The notes under the pieces: generated by a model | The model's database searches: none | What the model was told of the DNA's origin: nothing | Seen by the model: only the letters and a program-made list of their open reading frames with translations | Program-made: the position numbers and the translations under genes | Assembly: GCA_004335635.1 (NCBI GenBank) | Contig: QAXH01002181.1 | Location: 1 to 32,110 of the forward strand | DNA: 32,110 bases | DNA from: Chloromonas sp. AAM2 | Taxonomy: Eukaryota > Chlorophyta > Chlorophyceae > Chlamydomonadales > Chlamydomonadaceae | Reading direction: 5' to 3' | In this document: positions 7,874-18,890 of the stretch, piece after piece | How the letters are laid out: each line of letters begins with the position of its first letter | How positions within the stretch are numbered: position 1 is the first letter of the stretch

Positions 7874-10800
7874 TCAGGGAGAAGCGAACAGGCGTTGTCG
7901 CAGCCCTGCTATCTGCACGCCCAGGCTTGCCTTGCCTGCGTCGCTAACAAGGTTTTGCGCCTCGTTCTGTTCAACCGAGGGCGCACGCCCAGGAGCACCC
8001 GTAGTCGGCCTAACAATTGCGTCGACAGGGCGTCCGCCTTGTGCGCTTGATTGCGCGGACCCCGGGCCATCATCTTGGCAGTCTGGGTCAGAGTCGTGTG
8101 CCTCTGACGCCGTCTCCGCCTGGCTTAATCGCCAAGCTTGCTGCGCAAAAACTGTCTGTGACAGTGGCGGGCCTGTTGCCCGTCGTACTTGCTGACGCCT
8201 TGTCAAGCTTTGAGGTGCAGACGGCGTGTGGTTGGGCTGCCGATCGACCTTGCCCGAGTCACGTGGAAGGGTGAGGGTGTCTGGACGCTGTGCCGCCACA
8301 GCTGCATCTGCGCCGCGCAATGCAGTAGGATTACCCGACCTTTCAGTCTTGCGAGGACCTGAGCTTGGGGCCATGTCGAGTTGGCTGTGCGCCTTGGCTA
8401 TGGCCGATGTGCGTCGCAAGGCAGGCGCCACAGCAAGTTCCAATGTCAAGTCACGTGGCATAGGTGCATTGCCAGGGCCGCATGCCGCCAAAGCCACAGC
8501 GCCTGTGTTGCGCGCAGCCACAAAGACAGGCCGAGACACCGCAACAACACTGGTGGCTGGTGGCTGTGACATGGCCGCAAAATGCATGCCTGCAGGCCGG
8601 TCTGCAGTATCCGCACACCTTGATGTACTGTTCTCTGTCACAGTCGCAGAGGTGTCGGATTCACTTGTGAAGTTGGTTGCATCGTCAGTTGAGCTGGGGC
8701 ACTGAAGTTGTGGCTTGATAGTGCAGGGATCTGGATGTCTTGGCACACCAGCATGCAGAGTGGTGTTGTCCGATGGCTGGAACTGTATCTGTTGCTGATG
8801 TTGAACCAGCAGTTGGTTAGCTGGCTGCCACTCGGTTTGCTTGTGATGAGCTGCCTGACGCTGGATGTGCTGCAGTTGTGACTGTGATGGCTGCTGCTGC
8901 TGCTGCGACAGCGCGAGCTTTGGTGGTACCAATGGCAATGACTGCGCTGGATTGTGCGCAGCAATGCCGGTTGTGTTGTCAACAGGTGGCAGCAAGCGAC
9001 TTGCTTTCCGTGCTGCAGCTGGCTGTACCGGTGGCGCCACAGCCTCTTCAGCAGAATCGTGCCAAGCGCCAAGGCTGCACGAAGCTGCTTTTGTAGTTAG
9101 CACAACCTCTGCAGGTGCCTCCAAAGCTGCTAGTGAAGGTAATGCTGGTGCTGCCGCACCAGTCGAGTAAGCCTGCAGTTCAAGCAGACAGATCACAAAA
9201 GTGGAGAGAACCATGGGTCAAGGAACAGCCGCATTGGGCACTGCTCACTCAGACAATTACCACAAATTGTAAGACGCATGCCTGTTCCTGAAAGGATCAT
9301 CACACACTGCTTGATCGCAGCAGTTCGGCAGCTGCTGCTCCCCCAGTCTCTGCTCACATGCTACAAGCATTCTCTTTGTTGACCCTTAGTCCCATCCAGC
9401 AATTTATCACCCACCCGGTTGTGCAGCCCTTGCCCTTTGGTTGAAGGCCAAACGCCAGTGGTGAGAGTGGCATGGGTGCCTTTCTGCTTTGGCGTCGACG
9501 TGGCTGTACGCATCAGTCCATGAAATCCCGTGCTGCTCACAGGCAAGCCGGCAGTACTACCAGGGTTAACTTTGCAAGGCTTGTTTGCTGCAGCAGATGT
9601 GACGCGTGACCTGGGTGCAGTGTCACAAGCACTGCGTGCTGCCTCACCATGCTGGCTGGCTGCAGGGGAAGCTGTACGTGCACCTTCACTGCTGCTGATG
9701 ACATGTTCGGACTGCTTGCTGGCCAGTCTGTAGGCATTGTGCACGGGCAGGTTGTGGCTGGACACTGTCATGCCCTGTGTTGCAACACCAGGGTTGTTGG
9801 CTGGCAAGCTGCTGTCTGTTGCTGGGGCACATGCACTGACAGTTCCTGGTTTGCACGTAGCAGAAACTGGTGCATTGTTTGTGGCCAGATCGTCAGCAGC
9901 ACGAGAAGAACTGCCTGCTTGCTGGGCAGATGCGACAGCCAGTGCCGCACCAGCAGCTGGCTGTGACTTGTCAGTCGTTGGTGCAGTGACATTATTGGGT
10001 TCATTGGGAGATGTGGTGCGAGCTGGTGAGCCCCCCAAGATGGCAAGCGTGACAGGAGCACATCCCGAGCTCCGCTTTGGCCGTGATGCTTGTGGGCGCA
10101 CCGGCTCTGGAGAGACGAGGCAGTTGTCAGGCTCCCAGAGTGCAAGAGTTTGCAGGGCGTTTGGTGATAGCCACGGCGCGGCATGCTGGCCGCCGAATGG
10201 AGAACACCAGGTCGTGACAGGGCAAAGGCTTGGTGGGGAAAGCCAGGCCGCAGCTGACCGCGCACCCTGTGGTGACTGCCAAGCTGAAGCGGGTGGTGTT
10301 GCCTCTGTACCCTGGCGTGGCCCACCTGAGCGTGCAAACTGAGGGGACTGCCAGGGGTGTCTTTGCCAATCGGAAGCTATGGGCAGCGGTACCACGGGAC
10401 GCGACGCTCTCGGAGACAACAATCCCTTTGCTTCTGGTAGGGCCTGAAACGCCACGTCCTTCGTCCCTGGCATGTCTGCGGAAAAGGCAGCCCAGGTAGC
10501 TCTAGGGTTCAGACCGCTGGATGGCGGCATATCCCACAATGACCGCAGGCAGCTGCTTGCAGATCGGGGTGGTGAGGACCAAACAGCATCCTCAGCAGAC
10601 CCCTTGCCTGCGACATCCCCACCCGCATTGCCATCACAAGCGTTTCCTCCAGCAGGGGTATCAGCTACCAATGTGCGGAAACCCCTGTCGCCGCCAGCCC
10701 AAAGCACGGGTTCACTACCACCGCCTACGGCTGGATCGACATCTCTGCCACCATTGCTGTTGCGGATACCTTCACTAACAGTGCCGCTGTTGTGAATCAC

Positions 10801-11994
10801 AATCCCTGGTCTTGGACCGACCCCGTACTTGGCATCAGCGCCTGGATTTGTGTGCCTGTCTGCTCCAAACACAGACTTGCAGGATTGGGGCAGTGGCATG
10901 GCCTGCTGTGTCCTATGGCCAATCTCCAGCGGCGGTTGGCGCAACGCAGAAAGATTTCTCTGCGGACTGGTGAATTGCAGTGCTTGGCCATGAAAAGCGG
11001 AGAAGCCGACAGGACTACCGAGCACCTTCATCTGTTCAGACATCATGCCAGCTGTGGGGGTACTGAGAATGGCAGGACTATTCCAAAGGCCGATTGCAGT
11101 AGCCGCAAATGAGATCGGGCTGCCGATCAACGCCAAGACATCGTTAGCATCGCTCCCATGGGCTGGACCTTGGTGCGTGCCTGTGCCGGCATCTGTCCCA
11201 CGACGCTGCACGAAATGATCCCTGCTGCGCTGACCCGCACAGAACGTCTGTGCGCCGACGCTGCACTGCAAGACGCCATCGTCCAAGCCAGAGAAAACGC
11301 ACGCGGCAGTGGTGGGCGGGACGGGGTGAGGCCATACGCGGTCCCAGCCCTGCCAGACGTTGGGCTGTTGCGAACCGACAGTGATGCTCTGCGCACAGTG
11401 ATGATCGGGAGACAATACCAGGTCTGCACGCTGGCGCTTCGGCTCATCAGTTGCAGCGCTAATGCGCCCTTGCATCTCCGGAGACGTGCGCTTGATGCCC
11501 GTCTTCACGTTCTCATTACCGAGCTGCTGCAAGGCCATGTGCAAGAAGTCGGCCTCAGCCAGTGTTGCGTGTGCACCGTAACCACCTAATGGCACATGCA
11601 TTTGCGTTTGCACCTGCTGAGGTACCATGCTTGGCAGCGATCCTCTGATGGGCGTAGGTAGTTGGGTACATGCGAACTGGCTGGCTGTACTCGAGTTACC
11701 ACTAGCCTTGCCTACATGCTCAGGAAGCCCGCCTTCAGCATTGCCAGATTGCACAATCTGTGGAACGCCCCATTCACATTGTGGCGCAGGTGCTGGGAAG
11801 ACTGCTGGAATCATTGCTGGGACATTCTGGCTGACTGCCCACGGGTACATCGGTACAGCTGAAGGTGCTGGAGCAACGCACAAGCTCGGAGTACCCAGCA
11901 CAATCGGTGGAAGTGCACGTGCATGTTCGTGCATAATGCTCCTGACAACATTCATTGCCAACACATTGTTAGCGCTTGGCATTTTACCCTGCTC

Positions 11995-12028
<34 letters not shown>

Positions 12029-13744
12029 AGCTGCTGGGGGTACACCGCGTTGTGCTGCTGCTGTGACTGCTGCTGCTGCTGCTGTTGAAACCAGTGCAGA
12101 GGTTGTTCTTGCTGCTGTTCATGGGTCAAGCTTGGCGCTGATATAGCACTGGCCTCTAGCAGCCTGCGTGCAGCCGCCTTGGCCTTCACTTCCTGCGTAA
12201 CGGCTGCTTGGGTGTGCCCCGCCACTCGCACGCGCACCTTCATGCCACGCCCTCCATGCTGCGTCTGCTGCCCATCACCCCTGTCCACCAGCTGAACCTG
12301 ATCTGCAGGTGCTATGAGTGGATCAGGGAATGCCTGTACACGGCCACTGCTGCCACCCAGCCTTTTGACCGCTGCAGAACTCGGCGTCTGGCTAGCCAGG
12401 GCAGGCATGCCGTAGGTGGCATCCTCCTCCTGTCCCGCGCTGTCCTCTTCCTTGACGTGTCCCCACGGCTGCTGTTGGCCTTGCTGCAGCTCGCCTTGTG
12501 CCGCCAACCGCTGAGCAGCCATTGCAACACCAGTGGCGGACTGCTGGCGTATCAGGTCTACCAAGTCTTCCTGTGTGCACATGGCAGCGGGAACGGCATT
12601 CACAAACTGAGGAAGGCCATGAAATCGCAATAAGGTATGTGCATGATATGATCAACAGTATGACTTAGTCAGGCGGGCATGAACAAGGAGCAGGATGACG
12701 GTCAGCAGCAGGCATGCAGAAGTTGAAAAGCAGGCGAGCGGCAGGTGGTGAAGCCAAGGTGAGAGCTGGGCCGCCCAATGTATGTGTCAGCAACTGGCAA
12801 AAGGGAGGAACAACATCTGCTGATGCCTGCACCATGCAATAGCCAGGGGCCCGTCTTTACCAGCCCACCATGGGCGCCAACTGCACATCATCATGGTGTG
12901 CAGGCGCTTTAAGCAAGCATACCTTGCTGAGTTGATCTAGTATGTGCATGATTGGGGCGTAAGTGCCTGGCTCGTAGTTGATCACTGTGTCCAGACCTCT
13001 GCTTTTAATGGCCAGCAGATCGTGCACCTGCATGCAGCGAGACACAGCGAGTATCGGCTGTCCGACCAACAGCCTAGACATCCCATGTCGAGCTGTCAAG
13101 GTTTTCAGTTAGCTGTCGGTCCTCCAACTGTGAACGTACAGTGCCTGCGTTGCGTGCTGCGCATGCTGCCCGAGGTGCCACTTTCTTGCGGAGTCACGTA
13201 CAGCCGAAGGATCCACTGCAAAGCCACGCGGTGATCACGCGTGTTGTTGCATTTGTGCTCACACACCTTGGCCGCTTCGGCCTCCGTCTCCCAGCCACCA
13301 AGGTACAATTGCCTGCGCTCATCCCAAATGTGTGCCTGCAAAGCACCCAAATCGCAGCGAAAGTAAGATCATTGCCGGCTTGCAGAGGCTGGTCAAAAAA
13401 TGATCCGGAGCTGAACTCATATTCTGCGGGCTGCTATCCATTTCTACTGGTGCTGATTGTGTCGCGCAATTCGCACCACCGCAGGACGCGCGCCTCACCT
13501 CCCATCTTTTGGTTCGCCGATGCTGAGTCACTCCTCTGAATTTCTTCCCAAGATTGCGGCCCCGGCCTTGCTTATGTTTAGGAAGGCACGAGTATGCGTC
13601 AGACTGAGGAACACAACGCTTCTCGCGCATAAGATTCAAGAAGATCCGTGTCGCCTCCTGCGTGCATTCAAATAACAAAACAAGTTGGCACGTTCGATTA
13701 ACCCGCAGGCAAGCACCTATGGCTCGCGTGCTGCCGCGTTGCAT
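7874..13744 (-). CDS. Large AP2/ERF-domain transcription factor, Gln-rich, 5 exons, about 1636 aa
   Basis: Probable nuclear DNA-binding regulator. Exons on the minus strand: 13744-13499, 13335-13267, 13027-12923, 12606-9415, 9172-7874; all four introns are phase 0. Exons 1-3 join to one AP2 domain at about residues 68-123: KKFRGVTQHRRTKRWE, then AHIWDERRQLYLGGWETEAE, then AAKVHDLLAIKSRGLD. The YRG-like and WEAHIWD/YLGGW elements are intact. It is followed by YAPIMHILDQLSK and EDLVDLIRQQS, a helical linker that precedes a second AP2 repeat in many algal proteins; none follows here. The rest, about 1450 residues, is low-complexity: polyGln tracts near residues 325-350, then seven W-x-S-P motifs at about 645-955, then Ala/Ser/Thr/Gln-rich sequence. 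The ATG at 13744 is the first in-frame one in the exon; a further upstream exon is possible. The fourth intron (donor CGG|GTGGGT, acceptor CTGCAG|GCT) is inferred. If it is unused the protein ends at TAG 9363-9361, and 9172-7874 would need another explanation. The AP2 exons are near certain; the start and last junction are not. Confidence 0.85.
11998..12036 (-). repeat. CAG/CTG trinucleotide repeat encoding polyglutamine
   Basis: (CTG)10 on the plus strand at 11998-12027, then one CAG and two more CTG. It is read as CAG in the AP2 gene, giving polyGln with one Leu interruption. A shorter (CTG)5 tract lies at 12068-12083. Confidence 0.95.
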
Positions 13745-15163
13745 CCGGAGCAGATGCTTCTTGTGCGGCCTGCGCGCTGATTCCGGACTCGTCGAGAAGT
13801 CATAGGGCGAGGTGGCCTTGCCTTGATCAAGTCCAAGTCGTGCGCATTGGCAGGATTGGCGTCCATTGAGCCGGCAGCTCTGCCGCTTCTCCCCTTGCAA
13901 TGGTGGTGTCGCAGCCACAAAGTTACTGGGCTATCTCCGTGCAGCAACGTGCTGGCCACCTGGTATGAATGATCATGTCGCCCTGTTGGATCACCCAGTC
14001 ATGCATGCAATGTCCTCAAAACAGTGGGGTGGCAGGAAGCTGACCGCTTTTCAAATTTCGGTTTGGAAACAGCAAGTGTGATGATGCCCAGTGATCCGAC
14101 TCGGACGATGTGCGCGGCTCGCTACATGCGATTTGGAAACATTGGTCAATTAGCGCGCTTGTCTTGGTGCAAGCCAATAGCTGCATAGCAGCGCCAGCGT
14201 AGTTCTTAACTGAGCCAGCACACGTTGACAGCTTCATGCGCCATGTTTGCAGCCATGGTACATCAAGCGCCGCGTCTTCAACAGGCCAGTTCTCTGAAAA
14301 GTACACATGCACCAACACACGCCTGCACTGACTGACAAGGAATTATAGAACTATTTGCCCGGATTCTCAGCCCGGCAGCATGTCAGTATCTAGGCCTGAT
14401 GGCTTTGCTGAGAGCCTTAAGACATCCAACACGCTGAAGCACGACATCAAACGTCCAGTCAAGTCGCATGTGCAAGGCCAGTCAAGTCACATGCTCAAGG
14501 CCCTACACGCAGAGCACTCATGACACCTTGGTCAGGCACACCAAACAATTGTAGCAAGGTTACAAAAGCCAGAGCAGTGCTTGTAAGAAGATTCCGCAAC
14601 AGGGCCTGAGTAAAACACTTGCCGTCAAACTACCAGAATCATTGCAGCAGAGGATCATCGCAGAGAGACACTTTCTCAAGCTCAGTAAAACTGCTGCTGT
14701 ATGTTTTTTCCAGCTGGAGCTCAGCCCTACAAAGCCATTCGCCAAGTGCTGGCAAGGCACCATCTTCAAGCAGAAGGGTTCTACAAGAATCGAAACACTG
14801 GCACATGAAGGCTCATGCCTATTTGCATGCGCATTGCACTGCACACCTCATGCGACTGCAGTGCATACAGCACATCCCGCAGCAAACCTTCGTCCAGGTG
14901 CTACGTGGTTTAGGCATTTCCGGACCCGCTAGGTGGCCTTTGCTAGGTGGCCTAGGCCTTTCCGGACCCGCTTACCTCAATGGTGATTCTGGCAAGTCAG
15001 TGAATGTGTTCTGCAAGGGTTTGCAGGCCATGGCTTTTACCAAGCACCACGATTCCAGGCTTGCGCACGCATGAGTGAGTCAATGTCTGAGCCTAAGGAG
15101 TTAAAGCGCACAAATACGTTGAATGGTACTAATTTTTTGATATGGCTGTTTAAAGCACACTGA
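13745..15163. other. Intergenic stretch upstream of the AP2 gene, no gene recognised
   Basis: It presumably holds the AP2 gene's promoter and 5' UTR. The AP2 exon 1 frame stays open for a further stretch above the chosen ATG but contains no earlier ATG. A 23-bp direct duplication (14455-14477, 14478-14500) and a repeated TTTCCGGACCCGCT motif near 14920-14975 are the only other structures seen. Confidence 0.45.
14455..14500. repeat. 23-bp tandem duplication
   Basis: Two adjacent copies starting CCAGTCAAGTC and ending AAGG, differing at a few positions. Confidence 0.7.
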
Positions 15164-15168
15164 TTACA
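15164..15168 (-). terminator. Putative poly(A) signal TGTAA of the membrane coiled-coil gene
   Basis: TGTAA on the minus strand about 375 nt beyond the stop at 15541. A plausible distance for these algae, but not verified. Confidence 0.35.
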
Positions 15169-15540
15169 GTGCGGGTCCCAGAAATTGTAGCCAATGGCAG
15201 TAGGTCTTTGTTTTGTCCTCAGCGCTTGAACTGGTGTGCTGTCTGTAACAAAAGAAGTACCACGCACAGACTTGGCTTTATTGTGTGAACAGAGAGGCAA
15301 TCGCTACAAGACTGACAAGCCCACCAGTCCGTGGCTCTCAGGCTTCAAAGAAAAGGTCTTGTTTCATCACAACCAGGGACAGCCCAAGGTCAGCTCACAG
15401 TTAAGGCTGCGCAGCGCTGCTTGAGATTCATTCAACCCCTGCTGAGCTGAGGACAGGAGCATCACCATATCTTTGCACTCCCACTGGCTGATAGGCTGGT
15501 TCATGATGCTGTCTGTGGCATCACTGTCTGACATCTGTGG

Positions 15541-17873
15541 CTATTGGTCTGTGTCTGTAGTAGTCCTCATGACGTCATCACTAGAATCAGCGAGCTCTGC
15601 CTTCATAGCCTGCACATGCGCCAAATGCCACCAGCAAAATGACGTTGTAATCAACGATCTGGCAGGCCGGTGCACAACGGAAGTCAGGGCCGGGCTGATG
15701 CAAGATATCCTGTGTTGTGCCTCTGGCAATGCCAGTCGCCGTTTTTTAGCTGTAAACACTGACTGCCAACGCATGTGGTCAGGTGTGCACACAGGCTGCT
15801 TGCCAGGGACCCGTAGGTGCTCAAAGCTGCTTGCTTGCTAGCGACTCATTGCTGTGTTTATGCAAGCTGGGCCTCAGGTCAGCTGTGCTACGTGTGAGCA
15901 CATGGGTGCTTGTGCGAACGGCAACTAGCAAAGTGTCACCTAAGCAACACACACTGCCCCGTCCCGTTCCCATTCACAAAGCAGTACGCACCCGCAACGC
16001 TGTCTTCAGTTTGTTGCGTTCAGACTGGAGTATTGATACTCGGCTGATCATTTCCTGCACAATGAAAACGACAGGATTCCATCATCAACTGCATCTGTTG
16101 GAGCGGCAGCGGAAAATGCTGCGGTTGTATGTGTTTATCTGGATATGTATGTGTTGCTGCTTGTCATCCTTGCATACTTGTGGCAACGGACTGCTTTAAG
16201 GATGGGCGAGCGTGCGGGTGGGGACATGCCAAGAAGGAAAGGCAGGTGCTGACGCAAACACCAATGCATACTAGGCCTGGTGCCCATACCCATGCACGCA
16301 TCGCAGTCATGCGCCCCAGGCCATCAGCGTGTGTGCATGTGTGCAACGTGGTCTCTGTATCAAGTGGGTGTGTAGCTTGGGTCATCGTCAAACCTAACGG
16401 ATGGCTTCCAAGGTCGTTTGTGAAACGTCGTGAAGCGAATGAAAGAAGACAGACAGGAAGCTCAGCCCCAAAAGAAGGAAAGAAAGAAAGAAAGAAAGAG
16501 GAGACAAGGCTGATGACGTCATGCACTAGCCATTGAATTGCTCGGCATGCCCCAGCCATCATAAGCACCATGCACAAGCCACAACCGACCCCCTGTCCGC
16601 CCATTCAGACCATCACAAGGCATGCACAAACCAGTGAAATGCGTGAAAGGAGGAAACCATCGTCATGCACCAGATGTCCAAATTGGCAACACCAACACCA
16701 ACACCACGCACCAGCCAGCATGAGGTTTGAGCTTTGTCATGACCACTTCACCATGCCACAGCAGACCCTGTTTTATTGATCCCGCCCTGTGATGCGTTCA
16801 AGTAGTGAGCACGAGCTGACCATCTAGTTGCTGAAGCTTGGCGGTTTTGCCTCAAAGCGCATGAAACGAAATGGAGCCGCACACTGAAGAGTCAGGCGCC
16901 AAACAACGCGTGCAGCAGCCATCAGATTCGGTCACGCGCAGGGACTCAAAAAAACAGCCATGACCGATGCCCAGCACCCATGCCCAGCACCATACATGCA
17001 CCAGCACCTCTCATGACCCATGCCAAGCACAATCAAGACCAGCCCCAGCAAAACTCAATGCAAAGAATGCCCAAATGCGTGTTCAAAATGGCCCCAGCTC
17101 CAGATGATGTGATGGATGAACGTGTAGATGACGTCAGCCCTCAAACCCACCTGCAACTGCTTGTCCGCCTCAGTCTTCCCTGCCTTCAAGTTCTCTGCGA
17201 CTCGTTCTAGCTTGTGCACTTCATCTTGAAGTTTTGTGACTGATCCAGAGCTGCATTGCCCAATTGACTTGGCACTGAGCAGCTGCAAGGCATGAGAGGT
17301 AGCAGGATGAATGTGTTGGCAAATGCATGTATCAGCCGCCAACTATGTGTGCGCCCGCCAGAGGCGCTTGCACCCACCTCCTGCCTCAATGACCTGATCT
17401 GCATTTTCAGCTCCCGGATGGTCGCTTCCTGGCTCACTACCTGCGACGTCAAACAGCCCAGAACATGTCAACAACTCGGACAAGCTCATAGCGCAGCATG
17501 AACTGTGTGCGATGCATGGACTTTTGCCGGATGTTAAGAGTTGAGGCGACGCACCTGCGCCTGTTCCAATCGAAGAACGTAGAGCGTGCTGAGAAGAAGG
17601 GTGGTGACGATAGCAATGGCTGGAATGTATAGCCATCCATAGCGCTCTACTGACGAGCACGAAGACTTGAGCTGTCGGGCAGAGAAAGGCCAGCATATTA
17701 ACTTGAAGGAAACGTCCTTGCTATTAGCTAGCAACAGAAAGGCCTACTGCATGTCCATGCCTGGCTGCATTCTGATTGAATACCTGGTCAGCGGCTCGGG
17801 TCGGTGAAAAATCCATAGCAGCTTCCTCTCCCACTGTCTGGTTGGGATTCACGCGCTGTCGCAAAGATTCCAT
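15541..17873 (-). CDS. Unknown single-pass membrane coiled-coil protein, 5 exons, 156 aa
   Basis: I do not recognise a family. Exons on the minus strand: 17873-17784, 17671-17555, 17440-17378, 17282-17151, 15609-15541; all introns are phase 0 with CAG acceptors. The product begins MESLRQRVNPNQTVGEEAAM. Residues about 42-65 form one hydrophobic helix (GWLYIPAIAIVTTLLLSTLY). From about 66 to 142 comes a charged heptad-like coiled coil (SQEATIRELKMQIRSLRQE, TKLQDEVHKLERVAENLK, ADKQLQAMKAELADSSDD). It ends in an acidic/Thr-rich tail, TTTDTDQ. The topology suggests a tail or stalk anchored in an organelle or ER membrane. The last exon is 1.5 kb away; it is accepted because the phase fits, the heptads continue across the junction and it supplies the stop. 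An upstream Arg-rich ORF (ATG at about 18062) could be a leader exon, but I could not link it in frame. Confidence 0.7.
16478..16500. repeat. (GAAA)n microsatellite in a long intron
   Basis: Five GAAA units and a partial one, inside the 1.5-kb last intron of the membrane coiled-coil gene (17150-15610). Nothing else was recognised in that intron. Confidence 0.9.
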
Positions 17874-18298
17874 CCACTGCAACCGAGCAGGGCGCCCGTC
17901 ACAACCACCACAGATGCAACAGCCGCAGGAAGCTCGACGACTGCGCGAGTACGGGAGTGCTTAAAAGACACGGCTGTAGCTCCTGAATCCCAAGTGTGTC
18001 GTGCGGTCTGCCGGAGGCTCAAATTTCCAAGGCACGTGCGCAACCTCGCGCCGTTACGATGCATTTATTTGTAGTCATTTTCGCACCGGAGGGTGATGAC
18101 AGCATCCCACAGCCGCTGCTGCCACCAAAGCCATTTGCGAAGGAACGCATGCAAGCAGACTGAATCAGCAGCACAGGAAAGCAGCATGCGATGTACTGAT
18201 GTCCTACTGTCCTGATGAGCAGCAGTGTGGTCTCCTGTGGTCTCCCAAGCATGGCTGCTCTGTGATTTCGACACTGAGGCGGTAACAGCCACGCCCAT

Positions 18299-18504
18299 TC
18301 ATGCACTTCTCAAGCAGCTACAGAACGCCGTCTCAGGACAGAGAAGGGTTGTGGCTTTCAACAGTAATTTGGGATGCACATGCAAGACTCTCGGGCCACT
18401 GATGTCCAAGGCTGTATCGCGTGCAACTTTCTGGAGCTGTGCAACAGCCCTGTCTGTATCCTGGTGGCCCAAACTGATGTGCAAGATCTCACACTGTCTT
18501 TCAC
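18299..18504 (-). CDS. Candidate isolated coding exon, unknown product
   Basis: A pyrimidine-rich acceptor (TTTGTTTTCAG at about 18515-18505) opens a frame of 68 codons ending at TGA 18301-18299. It reads RQCEILHISLGHQDTDRAVA and continues with an amphipathic, reasonably coding-like sequence. I found no upstream exon to join it to. The phrase ISLGHQDTD loosely recalls the C-terminus of class V aminotransferases (cysteine desulfurases), but no other hallmark of that family is present nearby, so I do not assign it. It may be chance. Confidence 0.2.
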
Positions 18505-18835
18505 CTGAAAACAAACAGTGGAAAGTCAGAGATGGCACACACTCCTGTTCCAAGCCAGTACCAAACCATTGGCCGTTTACTTTTACATGTCAGGGACAAG
18601 CGAGGGCGGGAGGTTGAACGTCTTCTCTGGGCAGGGCTGCATACTGGGTTGTAAACCCATAAAGACATTTTTACATCAGGGAAGGCATCACACACATGGG
18701 TCGGGACGCACTGACCTACCCTGAGAAAGGAATGACCTACCTACCCTCGACTTCTGCAGAACTTACATTAGTACATGTCTCGTTATTGGCAAAGGACTGC
18801 TCGTTGTACGAAGTCCAAAACCCGGAATGTCACCT

Positions 18836-18890
18836 GGATTTGAACCCAAACTGACGTGCCAGAGCCTAACTAGCTGGGCTGACGGCGGGG
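18836..18890 (-). other. tRNA-like fragment (possible SINE or decayed tRNA)
   Basis: On the minus strand GGTTCAAATCC (18846-18836) matches the B-box consensus exactly, and CAGCCCAGCTAG (about 18880-18869) resembles an A box. They are too close together to leave room for an anticodon arm, the T stem is imperfect, and no full cloverleaf forms. Confidence 0.3.

Noticed and set aside
7874..12633. Several plus-strand ORFs of 100-200 codons opposite the AP2 gene
   Set aside because: They mirror the GC- and CTG-rich coding exons on the other strand, encode Cys- or Leu-runs from CAG repeats, and show no family resemblance.
16164..16604. A 146-codon minus-strand ORF with a hydrophobic FFLSFFPSF stretch
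   Set aside because: The hydrophobic run is the GAAA microsatellite read backwards; it lies inside an intron and has no homology I recognise.
18299..18504. Assignment of the orphan exon as a cysteine desulfurase C-terminus
   Set aside because: Only a short phrase (ISLGHQDTD) is reminiscent; no PLP-lysine motif or other exon of that family is present.
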